Below are positions 8,440 through 18,277 of a DNA stretch of 39,156 nucleotides, piece after piece. Within the stretch, counting starts at the first letter, position 1, and every line of letters starts with the position of its first letter. The notes below the pieces were generated by a model. It saw nothing but the letters and a program-made list of their open reading frames with translations, was not told the origin of the DNA and ran no database searches. This DNA is from Acholeplasmatales bacterium (GTDB lineage: Bacteria; Bacillota_I; Bacilli_A; Acholeplasmatales; JAEDCM01): NCBI GenBank assembly GCA_017961685.1, contig JAGCWW010000029.1, positions 1-39,156 of the forward strand. The letters run 5' to 3'. A program made the translations under genes and the position numbers.

Positions 8440-8447
8440 CCCATTTC

Positions 8448-8475
8448 ATTATAACACATTATCGTTTTTTTTCAA
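8448..8475 (-). promoter_or_regulatory. Promoter of the Bax inhibitor-1 gene
   Basis: On the minus strand there is -35 TTGAAA (8470-8475), a 16-base spacer and extended -10 TGTTATAAT (8448-8456). The -35 abuts the T-run of the polC terminator. Confidence 0.7.
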
Positions 8476-8510
8476 TAAAAAAGAACAATACCCATTAATG
8501 GGTACTGTTC
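8475..8510 (-). terminator. Intrinsic terminator after polC
   Basis: On the minus strand GAACAGTACCC pairs with GGGTATTGTTC (11 bp with one G-U) around ATTAAT, followed by TTTTTT. It starts four bases after the polC stop. Confidence 0.92.
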
Positions 8511-8513
8511 AAA

Positions 8514-11500
8514 TTATAAACTGAATAAATCAAATTCTTGTTCTTCTACTTCACCTGGTAGGTCACCAAAGCAGCCATAAGAATCCATTAAATCAAATAT
8601 AGTTTTATTAATTTTTGATCTTGCTAAGACATCTGCTTTAGATGTAAATGGCTTTTTATTTCTTTCTTCAACGATGTTTAAAGCAACGTTTGCTCCAAGT
8701 CCATCAATTGCTACAAATGGGCATAATAAAGCCTTTTCCTCATCTATTATCTTAAAGTCTGTAGCTAATGATTCATTAATATTAACCATCTTGAATTTGA
8801 AATCTCTACATACCATTTCTAGAGCAACTCTTAAGGTACTTAAATGATCTCCTATCTTAGCATCAGATAAGTTTTCATCTTCTTCTATATTACCTTCCAT
8901 TAGAGCTTTAACTCTATTTCTAATTGTATTTTTATCACTACACATTGTAACTACATCAAAGGCATCTACACGCTTTGAGAAGAAACCAGAATAGAATAAT
9001 AATGGTCTATATACCTTAAACCAAGCAATTCTTAAAGCCATCATAACGTAGGCTGTGGCATGGGCTTTTGGGAACATGTACTGGATTTGTCCACAAGACC
9101 AAATGTACCACTCAGGTACACCATGTTCTCTCATATATTGAACAAGTGGTACCCAGTTTGCTGGTTCTTTCTTAGGTTTACCCTTTCTAACAAATTCCAT
9201 AATCTTAAAGGCCATAGATGGTTCTAGACCCATATACATTAAGTCAACCATGATATCGTCACGACATCCAATGATTTTACTAAATTGTATTTTACCATAA
9301 TCAGTTTTTAAACCTGTAATTAAGTCTTTAGCATTATTTAACCATACGTCTGTACCATGTGATAGACCAGATATCTTAACTAATTCGGCAAATGTCTTAG
9401 GTCTAGTATCTAGTAACATTTGTCTAACGAATTCTGTACCAAATTCAGGAATAGCTAAGCTTCCAACTTCACTTAAGATATCTTCTTTTGTTACACCTAA
9501 TACTTCAGTACCATCAAATATTCTTAAAACATTAGGATCATCAACTGGAATATCTTGAGCTCTATCAAATGGGAAATCTTGAGGATGATCATATACATAA
9601 TTCATTAAATATCTAATGATAGTAGGATCATCGTGTCCTAGTATATCTAGTTTTAATAAGTTACTTTCAAATGTATGATATTCAAAGTGTGTTGTTCTAA
9701 AGTCGTTTGTTGTATCATCTGATGGATATTGTATTGGTGTTACATCATATATATCAATTCTCTTTGGTACAACAACAATACCACCTGGGTGTTGACCTGT
9801 AGTTCTCTTTACACCTTCAATGATATGCGCAACTCTATCAATTTCAGCCTTACGCATATTTATATGATTAGTTTCGCAGTACCCTAAAACATACCCATAT
9901 GCGGTTTTTTCCGCAACTGTTTGTAGTGTACCTGCTCTAAAGGCATTATCATAACCCATAACATCTCTAATAAACGCATGAGCTTTAGGTTGATATTCAC
10001 CTGAGAAGTTTAAGTCGATATCAGGAACCTTATCTCCCTTAAATCCTAAGAATGTTTCAAATGGAATATCATGTCCATCTTTCTTAAGTGGTGTACCACA
10101 AATAGGACATATAGCATCAGGTAAGTCAAAACCTGAATCGGCATTCTTTAATTTATCTTGTAATTCTACTTCAATAGGTCTAATACCATATTTAGCTTTT
10201 TCTTCTTCATTCATCTTAAATGATGAGAATTTACATCTTGGACATCTATAATGTGGACTAAGTGGGTTAACCTCTGTAATTTTCATCATAGTGGCTACAA
10301 AGCTAGAACCAACAGAACCTCTTGAACCTACTAGGTATCCATCATCAAGTGACTTCTTAACTAGTATATGAGCCATATAATATACCGAACAGAATTTATT
10401 TGTTACGATACTGTTAAGCTCTTTATCAAGCCTTTCTTTAACGATTTGAGGCAGCTCTTCACCATATAGGTCATGTACATTTTTATTAACCATGTTTTTA
10501 AGTTCTTCTTCAATTGAAGGAACACCTAAAGAGTCCTTAAATTCATCATCTGCAGGGTCAAATAATCCCTTAGGGAATACTTGGATTGGTTCAATCATAT
10601 CCGCAATTTTATTAGTATTAGTCACAACTATTTCATATGCTAAATCTTTATCTAAGAAGCTAAATTCTTCAAGCATTTCATTAGTTGTTCTAAAATGTTG
10701 CTCTGTTACACCTGGATAATCTTCAAGTGGATGTCTTGTACCACCTAAGCCTTTAGTTCTAAGGTAGATATCTCTATATTTTCTATCTTCAGGATTAACA
10801 TAGTGAACATCACCCGTAGCAACAATTATCTTACCCTTTTCTTTTGCTGCCTTGATTATCTTTTTAATTGTATCTTCTAACATATAATCAGGATCAACGT
10901 AAGTATCTATCATTAAATGGGCATAAACACTCTTAGGTTGAACTTCAATATAATCATAAAGATCAATTAAATCTAATAATTCTTCATATTTACGATTTAG
11001 TGCTGTTTCAAATATTTCACCATTTACACATGCACTACCAATTAATATACCTTCTCTATATTTATCTAATACTTCCTTAACAACTCTAGCCTTTTTATAC
11101 ATATGACAAGTTAAGGAATCGCTAAGTATTCTAAATAAGTTTTTATAACCTATTTGGTTCTTTGCTAAAAGAGTGATATGCTCGCCAAATGGCCATTTCC
11201 ACGCATCATCTGCGATAAGAGAATTTAAGTTATTATAGTTAGTAATACCTTTATTTCTTATTTCATCATACATAACGTTAAAACATTCCATTGTCGCATA
11301 AGCATCGTCTGTTGCTCTATGGTGTTCTTCTAGTTTTATCTTATAGAATTTAACCATTTTATCTAGACCGAAACCTTTTAAGTCTTCAAAATGCAATGCT
11401 CTAAGTAAAGGTAGTGTATCTATTACAGGGAATTCTTCACATTCTATTCCAGCACGCTTAAATTCTTCATAAATCATACCTGTATCAAATGTCGCATTGT

Positions 11501-13052
11501 GCGCAACTAATATTGTACCTTTAATGAAATTATAGAATTCTCTTAAAACGACATTTCTATCTTCACCACTTTTTGCTAGCATTTCATCTGTTATATGAGT
11601 TTTTGCTACTATCTTCTTTGGTAATGGTCTATTACACTTAATTAATTTTTCAAATGAAGCGATATGCTTACCATTATGAACCTTATAAGCACCAATTTCA
11701 GTTAATTCATCATATTGGTTAGATAAACCTGTTGTTTCAACGTCAAATACAGTGAATGTCGCATCTAATAAATCAATATCCATATTATTAAAGGCGATTC
11801 TATTTTTTCTATCACTTACCTTTGTAAGTTCTACACCATAAATTGGTTTAATATCATAGCCACCATTTTTAATAGATTTCATTAATGTAGGGAACCCATA
11901 AACACCATCATGATCAGTTAGGGCAATGGCTTTATGACCCCATTTTGCGGCTATTTTAACATAATCAGCTATTTCACCTATTGCATCCATTGCAGACATC
12001 TTTGAGTGTAAGTGTAATTCACATCTTTTTGTCTCTGCATTATCCATTCTCTCTTCTTTTTTAGGTTTTTCTATTACTTCAATAGTATTAGCCTTTAATA
12101 CTACATCTCTATCAAAAGAACTGTATTCAGCATTACCTGTAACTTCTACCCATTCACCAGCTTTGATTTTAGTAATAGAATCTATTTCTTCTTGTTTAAA
12201 TAAGAATTTAGTAACTAAAATAGTATCAGTTTCATCACTTACAGCCATACTAATAATAGTTGTTTTACCTGTTTTAAATTTCTTTGATTCTATTGTTTTA
12301 GATTCATTCTTTAAAACCTCTCCTCTAATTCTAAAGCTTAGAGGTCCTTTTGTGTTTTCATAATCACTTAACCCTAGTTGATCTGTTGGAATAATACTTA
12401 TTGGTTCAACTAAGCTAGAAGTGATTTTAGCTTCTCTTTTTCTACCAAAATATTTAAAGTCATTTTCTTTATTTGTATTTGGTTGAGCTTTAGTTTTAGC
12501 TAATTCTTCACTATTAACCTTTACAGTTTGAACGCCAAATTCATCTTCTTCAACTACTTCAACATTTCTTACATCATTTTCTTCTTGCTTAAATGATTCA
12601 ATCTTTATTTTTACTGGAAAACCTAAAATAGAAAATCTCTTTTCAATTTCTCTAGTATATAAATTGAAATTTACGACTGTATCAGGTGCGTAAATTGTAT
12701 ATTCATCCTTATCAAAGCTTATATTTAAGCCTTTCATTATGATTAATCTTGTTTTTGTTTTAGATAAATCGTTTAAAACATCATTGTAATATTTAACCAT
12801 ATCAAACTTATCATATTTTAATTCTTCCTTATAATTAAGCATAAGTTGATAATTATTACCTAATGCTTTATCTAAAAACTCACATGCGCCGTTATAGAAT
12901 TCAATGGCATCTTCTGATTCTAAAAGCGACTTAAAAGTGATGATTATTTCATACATCTTGGTAGTCTTATTACCAATAGCTTCATATGATAAATAACCAT
13001 CTGTAATATTTGAATTAAATTTTTTATATTCAAACATTTTCTTCATTAACAT
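8514..13052 (-). CDS. polC: DNA polymerase III alpha subunit, PolC type
   Basis: The replicative DNA polymerase of low-GC Gram-positives, with built-in proofreading. It has 1512 residues, slightly longer than Bacillus PolC (about 1440). Order: N-terminal domain (1-200), OB fold (about 235-330), PHP domain opening with HLHS at 347-350, DEDDh exonuclease inserted in the PHP domain (Asp437-Glu439 in FDVETTG, AHNATFD near 518, HRATDDA near 579), PHP continuing to about 800, then the polymerase. Cys937/940 and Cys982/985 form the PolC zinc site. Asp1011 and Asp1013 in PDIDLNF are catalytic metal ligands. The helix-hairpin-helix tail is present. It follows the DUF1893 gene by 29 bases and is probably cotranscribed. 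A GGGGTG site precedes the ATG. Confidence 0.98.
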   Translation of the reverse strand: MLMKKMFEYKKFNSNITDGYLSYEAIGNKTTKMYEIIITFKSLLESEDAIEFYNGACEFLDKALGNNYQLMLNYKEELKYDKFDMVKYYNDVLNDLSKTKTRLIIMKGLNISFDKDEYTIYAPDTVVNFNLYTREIEKRFSILGFPVKIKIESFKQEENDVRNVEVVEEDEFGVQTVKVNSEELAKTKAQPNTNKENDFKYFGRKREAKITSSLVEPISIIPTDQLGLSDYENTKGPLSFRIRGEVLKNESKTIESKKFKTGKTTIISMAVSDETDTILVTKFLFKQEEIDSITKIKAGEWVEVTGNAEYSSFDRDVVLKANTIEVIEKPKKEERMDNAETKRCELHLHSKMSAMDAIGEIADYVKIAAKWGHKAIALTDHDGVYGFPTLMKSIKNGGYDIKPIYGVELTKVSDRKNRIAFNNMDIDLLDATFTVFDVETTGLSNQYDELTEIGAYKVHNGKHIASFEKLIKCNRPLPKKIVAKTHITDEMLAKSGEDRNVVLREFYNFIKGTILVAHNATFDTGMIYEEFKRAGIECEEFPVIDTLPLLRALHFEDLKGFGLDKMVKFYKIKLEEHHRATDDAYATMECFNVMYDEIRNKGITNYNNLNSLIADDAWKWPFGEHITLLAKNQIGYKNLFRILSDSLTCHMYKKARVVKEVLDKYREGILIGSACVNGEIFETALNRKYEELLDLIDLYDYIEVQPKSVYAHLMIDTYVDPDYMLEDTIKKIIKAAKEKGKIIVATGDVHYVNPEDRKYRDIYLRTKGLGGTRHPLEDYPGVTEQHFRTTNEMLEEFSFLDKDLAYEIVVTNTNKIADMIEPIQVFPKGLFDPADDEFKDSLGVPSIEEELKNMVNKNVHDLYGEELPQIVKERLDKELNSIVTNKFCSVYYMAHILVKKSLDDGYLVGSRGSVGSSFVATMMKITEVNPLSPHYRCPRCKFSSFKMNEEEKAKYGIRPIEVELQDKLKNADSGFDLPDAICPICGTPLKKDGHDIPFETFLGFKGDKVPDIDLNFSGEYQPKAHAFIRDVMGYDNAFRAGTLQTVAEKTAYGYVLGYCETNHINMRKAEIDRVAHIIEGVKRTTGQHPGGIVVVPKRIDIYDVTPIQYPSDDTTNDFRTTHFEYHTFESNLLKLDILGHDDPTIIRYLMNYVYDHPQDFPFDRAQDIPVDDPNVLRIFDGTEVLGVTKEDILSEVGSLAIPEFGTEFVRQMLLDTRPKTFAELVKISGLSHGTDVWLNNAKDLITGLKTDYGKIQFSKIIGCRDDIMVDLMYMGLEPSMAFKIMEFVRKGKPKKEPANWVPLVQYMREHGVPEWYIWSCGQIQYMFPKAHATAYVMMALRIAWFKVYRPLLFYSGFFSKRVDAFDVVTMCSDKNTIRNRVKALMEGNIEEDENLSDAKIGDHLSTLRVALEMVCRDFKFKMVNINESLATDFKIIDEEKALLCPFVAIDGLGANVALNIVEERNKKPFTSKADVLARSKINKTIFDLMDSYGCFGDLPGEVEEQEFDLFSL

Positions 13053-13081
13053 CTAAAAACACCCCAAACTACTTATCCATA

Positions 13082-13387
13082 TTATTCTTCAAATACATTA
13101 TTATAATATGGTGTTATTTCATTATCCTTTAAGAAATTTAAAGCAGTGCTACTTATATCATAGCTAAAAACATTTTTGATCTTCATATCAATAATTATTT
13201 TAGATATTTCTTTATCAATTTTAGTAACTGCTAAAGAAAACATAGAGAAATCAAACTTACTATTATAAAAGTCTAAAACGGCTTCATTATAAGCTTTATT
13301 ACTAGTTAAAACTGCGCCTTTATAGCACATAACGCATGTATAGTTAGTATCTAATATTTTCTTTGCGGCAATAACATCACCATTCAT
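13082..13387 (-). CDS. DUF1893 family protein
   Basis: A 101-residue cytosolic protein of the DUF1893 family (PF08973; Thermotoga TM1506 type, with a cytidine-deaminase-like fold but no known activity). The family pattern is visible: an AAKKILDTNYTCVM opening, VLTSNKA in place of the usual TSxxxG, an FSLAVTKIDK stretch where the family has a conserved VADKxxGKA, and a C-terminal SSTALNFLKDNEI matching SxxAxxxLxxxxI. The longer frame from 13495 runs through a terminator and has a spurious hydrophobic N-terminus. AGGGTGA before the ATG at 13387 fixes the start. Upstream of polC, 29 bases apart. Function unknown. Confidence 0.8.
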   Translation of the reverse strand: MNGDVIAAKKILDTNYTCVMCYKGAVLTSNKAYNEAVLDFYNSKFDFSMFSLAVTKIDKEISKIIIDMKIKNVFSYDISSTALNFLKDNEITPYYNNVFEE

Positions 13388-13456
13388 AAAATCACCCTGC
13401 TTAAAGTTATTGTATTTTATTAATCCTGCCAAAAAAGGATATGAAATATAAATTGC

Positions 13457-13482
13457 ATAAAAAAGAGGAATCATCCTCTTTT
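13457..13482 (-). terminator. Intrinsic terminator after the jet/serine-hydrolase operon
   Basis: On the minus strand AAAAGAGGA pairs with TCCTCTTTT around TGAT, followed by T residues. It touches the stop of the serine hydrolase gene and separates it from DUF1893-polC. Confidence 0.9.
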
Positions 13483-14453
13483 TAATTTTTTTCAAATAAT
13501 TCTTGAATCATTTTAGCTAATATTGGTTGGCATCCATCTTGTGATAAGTATCCAACAAAATATATTTTTCTATCTGGATCTGCAAAAGCAAATGCGCCAG
13601 TATAGCCTATTTGACCAAGTATAGTTCTTTTACTCTTAATCTTCATTAATCCACCGCCATAAAGCACATTTGGAAGTCCATTTTCCATTGGATTAAATTC
13701 TGTTAGTTTTTTGATTAAGTTTTCATCAAATAACCATCCATTGAAGAATGCTCTGATGAATTTCATTAATTCTCTTGGTGTAGAAATTAATCCTCCACTA
13801 CCATAAGAACTAACAAGTAAGCTATTTCTTCTTAAAGGTTTACCATCATAGAATATAGCTGGTACATATTTTGAATCTTCTTTTGCGATATAAGTACTCT
13901 TTAAGTTAAGTGGTCCAATAATATATTCTTTATAAATTTCTTCAATTGTTTTACCAGTAACTTTTTCAATGATAAATACTAATAAGTCAAAATTTAAGTT
14001 AGAATAATAAGCTGATTTACCAGGTCTATTAACACCATTTAACATTTTAGTCCATTCAATCTTATCATCAAATGTATAGCTTACATCATTTTTTGATATT
14101 TGTGGTCTAACAAAATCATTGAAGTAATCATTAATACCACTTGTTTGGTATAATAAATCTCTAACAGAAATTACTTTTGAATGATCAATACCTTTGATAT
14201 TACATAATCCTTTGCACTTTTCTTCATCCAAATAAATTGGAAGTTTACTATCTAGTATTAGCTTTTTATTTTCAATTAATCTTAAGACACATGCAACAGT
14301 GAATAGTTTTGTAACCCCACCTAAAGCAATTTTCTTATCTAAGTCTATTCCATATTGATAGTCAAAGCTTTCATTGTTAACTTCACCGTAAAGCACGCCT
14401 TCATAGGCGGCTTTACAAGCTTCATTAAATATTCTTTCATTGTTGTTTCCCAT
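13482..14453 (-). CDS. Beta-lactamase/PBP-fold protein lacking the catalytic serine
   Basis: A 323-residue protein of the serine beta-lactamase / class C fold (PF00144) without a signal peptide, so apparently cytosolic. The fold is clear: RDLLYQTSGI, the YSN motif at 150-152, FDLLVFIIEKVTGK, and a late GYTGAFAFADPDRKIYFVGY strand pair. The SxxK motif reads Gly46-Val-Thr-Lys49, so the nucleophile Ser is Gly (codon GGG). The later His/Lys-Thr-Gly motif reads Gln281-Ile-Gly. Acyl-enzyme chemistry should therefore be impossible, and a structural or ligand-binding role is inferred. It is the last gene of the JetABC operon, 21 bases after JetC, where JetD normally sits. Confidence 0.85.
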   Translation of the reverse strand: MGNNNERIFNEACKAAYEGVLYGEVNNESFDYQYGIDLDKKIALGGVTKLFTVACVLRLIENKKLILDSKLPIYLDEEKCKGLCNIKGIDHSKVISVRDLLYQTSGINDYFNDFVRPQISKNDVSYTFDDKIEWTKMLNGVNRPGKSAYYSNLNFDLLVFIIEKVTGKTIEEIYKEYIIGPLNLKSTYIAKEDSKYVPAIFYDGKPLRRNSLLVSSYGSGGLISTPRELMKFIRAFFNGWLFDENLIKKLTEFNPMENGLPNVLYGGGLMKIKSKRTILGQIGYTGAFAFADPDRKIYFVGYLSQDGCQPILAKMIQELFEKN

Positions 14454-14474
14454 AATAATTCCCCCTATCTAGGA

Positions 14475-17400
14475 TTATTTATTGATCTTAGGCATAATGT
14501 ATGAGTTTCTTCCTTGACGTAAGACAATTAATGTTGTATCAACATAATTTGTGATAACATCAAGCTTCTCTGGTGGTGTAGCAATTATTAATTGTACGCC
14601 TAATGGTCTAACGAATTCCATTAATCTTGCAATTCTGTTAGGGTCCATCTTATTGAATGCTTCATCGAAGATAATTAAACCAATTGATGATCTTGATGCT
14701 TGATAAATTTGTACGAATGAAGCGATTATTGATACATAGAATGGAACTTGGTTTTCACCACCTGATTTTTCTCCACTTGTCTTAGAGAATAGGTAAGTAT
14801 CACCATTGACATTAGTTACTCTAATATCATAATCCATGTATGTTCTATAATCAGTGAATTTAGAAATTACACCTTCACTATTAATTTCTTCAACAGCTAA
14901 TGTATCAAATAGCATAGCAAGTTCATCTTTAAATCTTAATTCGAATTCTGGTGTAATGATTGGTCCATTACTTTCTGCGCTATCGCACATAACCATATCA
15001 TAAATTCCTGAGAATTCTTTTGATTTAGGGAATATAAATTCATAAGTATCTTCACCGAACTTAATTTCACTTAAAGTTTTGTTGATTTTACTTACACCAT
15101 CTTGTGCTTGAAGAATATTACTTCTAAGCTTAGCAAGGAAATCTTCCTTGAAGATTCTTTCAGTATCTTCTCTTGCATTTCTAACCTTATCTTCATATTC
15201 AACTAAGTGAGAATTAACTAGCTTATCATATTCACCAACATAATTAGCCATATTAGCATAACCTAGGTTACCTTGGAAATTATGTTCATTGTTATATTGT
15301 AGTTGTAATCTCTTTAGTTCATCTTCTAAGTGAGTGATTGCTCTACTGTTATTTTCTTGTTCTTTGTTATATTTGTTATATAACTCATGAGTATTCATTG
15401 TTTTACTATCTTCACGGTAGATTTCAAATACTTCATTTTCAAGACTAACGTTGTTGTTCTTGATTTCTGTGAAGATTTGTTGATAGTTAATAATATCATC
15501 TTCATATTGAGCAATTTCATCTTCAGTTTGCTTAATGCCACCTTTAATTCTACCTAACTCTTCATGAGCAGCTACTAATTCATCTTTTAGTGACTTAAGT
15601 CTTGCTGTAACCTTATCATATTCTCTTTGGATGTCTGATGCACTATCAGATTTTTCATCAATTTTTCTATTTGATAAGTCTTTAATTAAATTCTTTTGTG
15701 TTTCATAAGCGATAACACTACTCATACCTTCAACGATATCCTTGATGTTTAATCTAGTGATAAAGTTAATTTCTTCTTCATACTTTCTGATTTCTTCATC
15801 AATTGCGATATAATCAGCATGAATTGCACGTTCTTGTGCTTGATACTTAGGAATTTGTTTATTAATAGCATCTTTACCGATAAATGGTTTATCAATATTG
15901 ATGTTTAATTGTCTAACTGTATAGTTATTATAAACTACAGAATCCTTAGTTAAAGCACGTGAATAGTTTTCAAGGTCATGAATATCCTTAGCACGCATTA
16001 CATTTCCTAAAACCATATTTACATAACGCTTAGCATATTTGTTAGAAGAATTAATAATTTCAGCAACTGATCCAGCATCGCATGTATCATAGCCTACCAT
16101 CTTCTTAGTGTTAACTAAACCAACACCAAATACTTGTTTCTTAGCTTTAATTTCATTGAATACATCTAGAGCGAAATCAAAGTATTGTGGTTCAATGATT
16201 AATGTGAATCTTTGACTTCCTAGATAATTTTCAATGGCATCTTGCCATGAAAAATCGCTAATTTCAAGCATTTCAGCTAAAATCTTAACTTCTGCATCTA
16301 TTCCAGCTCTTTGGAATGCTTCATTAATAGAATCTCTTAAAGATACAACGTTTGGATTATAACGCATCTTTCTACCTTCAAGTGATTTAATGATATTAAT
16401 GATTTGTTCATATTGTCTAGAAATCTCTTTCTTCTTTTGACGAGATAAACTTGCTTCTTCATAAACTTCTTCCTTACGATCATTTAAATCATCATTAATC
16501 GCAAGTAGCTTAGTCTTTAAATCATTAAAGTTTTCTTCATCAACATCTTTTAAGTTTAAACCTCTAAGTTGTTTATAAGCTTTATAGTTATTTCTATCAA
16601 TATAAGCATCTAGCATTGTATTATTTGCTAAAACAGCTTGTAAATATTTTTGTTTCTTATTTTCAATTACGCTTAATTCAGAACGTAATCTTTCGATTTG
16701 ATTTTGTAATTGTTCTTTACTCTTAAAAGATTCACTATTTAATAAATCACTGTATAGAACCTTACTATTTTCATCATAAATTCTAATGTTGTTATCTAAA
16801 GTCTTAATTTTATCGATTTGATCATCTCTATTAGAGGCCATCTTCTTTAATTCAATCTTTAGTTTAGCAACTTTACCCTTTAATTCTTCAATACCAACAA
16901 GTTTAACTAATAAGTCATTAACTGTTGATTTTTCGTTTTTAATTCTAATGTTAGAAGCGATAGTATTAATTTCGCTTAAGCTAGCGATTTTTCTCTTGAT
17001 AAGCTTTAATGTTCTTTCTAAGTCTTTATACATTCTAATACTATCTTGAATAGTTTCAACATCAATCTTCTTTTCATCTAAAAGATATTGATAGATAAAT
17101 TCTTTAACGTTTTTGATTGGCTTAAATGCTAAAGCCTTTGGAATTAATGTAAAGAATTTTTCATTAATTGGACCATATATATTTCTAAATGCAATTCTTG
17201 CTTCTTTCTTGGTTACATAATAGTTTTCAAATGATTTGTTTTCTTTACATTGAGAAATAGTTAAAATCATTCCATTCTTAATGAACATTTCATCTTTCAT
17301 TTCTCTATAAGATGAGTGGAACATGAATTTAACTTCAGGGCTACCCTTCTTGCATTCTAGGATAACACCAACAGTAAAATATTTACTATCCATATCATCA

Positions 17401-17687
17401 AAGAATTCTAGTGCAACGTGAGTAGTAACATCTCCTTCTCTTAAATATTCTTTATCATCTAGACCTAATTTACAGCAAACATAACCTCTAAGTTCACGGT
17501 TAGAATATTCGTTTGCGGCAAGGTTGAACTTTTGTTCACCAGCAGTTAGTACATATTGAATGGCATCAATTATTGTTGATTTACCAGCACCATTAGCACC
17601 AGTTAGTAGAATGTCATTTTTAACTTCAATTGTTTCGTTTGAGAAATAATGCCAGTTAATTAATTTAATCTTAGTTAGCTTCTTCAT
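14475..17687 (-). CDS. jetC: JetC / MksB-type SMC ATPase
   Basis: A 1070-residue SMC-like ATPase, the motor of Wadjet (JetABCD) or MksBEF complexes, which extrude DNA loops. Walker A GANGAGKST is at about 30-38. The signature SGGENQ and Walker B IGLIIFDEAFNKMD lie near the C-terminus, followed by an IIATPPEKL D/H-loop region. Long coiled coils (about 210-440 and 580-830) flank a short hinge-like centre, much smaller than in Smc and typical of the MukB/MksB branch. The frame opens at 17735, but GGAGGT lies seven bases before the ATG at 17687, where homologous proteins begin. It overlaps JetB by 17 bases. No separate JetD follows. Confidence 0.9.
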   Translation of the reverse strand: MKKLTKIKLINWHYFSNETIEVKNDILLTGANGAGKSTIIDAIQYVLTAGEQKFNLAANEYSNRELRGYVCCKLGLDDKEYLREGDVTTHVALEFFDDMDSKYFTVGVILECKKGSPEVKFMFHSSYREMKDEMFIKNGMILTISQCKENKSFENYYVTKKEARIAFRNIYGPINEKFFTLIPKALAFKPIKNVKEFIYQYLLDEKKIDVETIQDSIRMYKDLERTLKLIKRKIASLSEINTIASNIRIKNEKSTVNDLLVKLVGIEELKGKVAKLKIELKKMASNRDDQIDKIKTLDNNIRIYDENSKVLYSDLLNSESFKSKEQLQNQIERLRSELSVIENKKQKYLQAVLANNTMLDAYIDRNNYKAYKQLRGLNLKDVDEENFNDLKTKLLAINDDLNDRKEEVYEEASLSRQKKKEISRQYEQIINIIKSLEGRKMRYNPNVVSLRDSINEAFQRAGIDAEVKILAEMLEISDFSWQDAIENYLGSQRFTLIIEPQYFDFALDVFNEIKAKKQVFGVGLVNTKKMVGYDTCDAGSVAEIINSSNKYAKRYVNMVLGNVMRAKDIHDLENYSRALTKDSVVYNNYTVRQLNINIDKPFIGKDAINKQIPKYQAQERAIHADYIAIDEEIRKYEEEINFITRLNIKDIVEGMSSVIAYETQKNLIKDLSNRKIDEKSDSASDIQREYDKVTARLKSLKDELVAAHEELGRIKGGIKQTEDEIAQYEDDIINYQQIFTEIKNNNVSLENEVFEIYREDSKTMNTHELYNKYNKEQENNSRAITHLEDELKRLQLQYNNEHNFQGNLGYANMANYVGEYDKLVNSHLVEYEDKVRNAREDTERIFKEDFLAKLRSNILQAQDGVSKINKTLSEIKFGEDTYEFIFPKSKEFSGIYDMVMCDSAESNGPIITPEFELRFKDELAMLFDTLAVEEINSEGVISKFTDYRTYMDYDIRVTNVNGDTYLFSKTSGEKSGGENQVPFYVSIIASFVQIYQASRSSIGLIIFDEAFNKMDPNRIARLMEFVRPLGVQLIIATPPEKLDVITNYVDTTLIVLRQGRNSYIMPKINK

Positions 17688-18273
17688 CTTGAATACCTCC
17701 ATCATAGCTTTGTAGCATTTGATACAATATTTCAATATTGTAGTTATTTACGGCTAGTAAAATAGTTGGGAAAATAACAATATCACATGAACCTCTTGTT
17801 ACATCGCCTTGTGGTTCAATAAGATTAAATCTCTTAAACATTCTAATTATTTGTACTAAATCTGTTTTATAAATCTTCTTCTTATATTCTAGTGATTCAT
17901 ATTTTTGGTGAATTTCATCTACTTTAACACTTACTGTGTTTCCACTATCAGTGTAGCTTGTTACTTTTTCTTGATATAAGATTCTTAAGATTATAAGAAT
18001 GATACTTTCGTTTTTCTTTAATCTTAGTAAGTTTTTATTTGCTCTATTGTATAGTTGAATAGCACCATTTTCTGTAGAAAGGATTACTTCCCACCCCATA
18101 ACTTCAAAATATTCATCAAACATTCTCTTATAGTTTAAGACAAAGAAATAAGCATCCTTTGTATCTTTTTTATCTTTTGATAAGAAGTTGTTGAATAAAA
18201 GTTGATTACAAACGTTAGAAAACATTTGTCTTTCTTTATCATTAAATTTCTCGTAACTTTCTTGAAAACTCAT
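17671..18273 (-). CDS. jetB: JetB / MksE-type KITE subunit (DUF4194)
   Basis: A 200-residue protein of the DUF4194 family, the tandem winged-helix KITE subunit that binds the kleisin JetA in Wadjet/MksBEF complexes. Recognisable features are its place between JetA and JetC, its size, and a winged-helix-like centre: SIILIILRILYQEK, then VDEIHQKYES and LVQIIRMFKRFNLIEPQG. AAGGAGA of its ribosome binding site lies inside the last codons of JetA, and its end overlaps JetC, so the three are translationally coupled. Function is from family and synteny. Confidence 0.87.
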   Translation of the reverse strand: MSFQESYEKFNDKERQMFSNVCNQLLFNNFLSKDKKDTKDAYFFVLNYKRMFDEYFEVMGWEVILSTENGAIQLYNRANKNLLRLKKNESIILIILRILYQEKVTSYTDSGNTVSVKVDEIHQKYESLEYKKKIYKTDLVQIIRMFKRFNLIEPQGDVTRGSCDIVIFPTILLAVNNYNIEILYQMLQSYDGGIQDEEAN

Positions 18274-18277
18274 AGTC

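Noticed and set aside
13388..13495. N-terminal membrane segment on the DUF1893 protein
   Set aside because: These codons run through a terminator and the untranslated leader; a ribosome binding site sits before the ATG at 13387.
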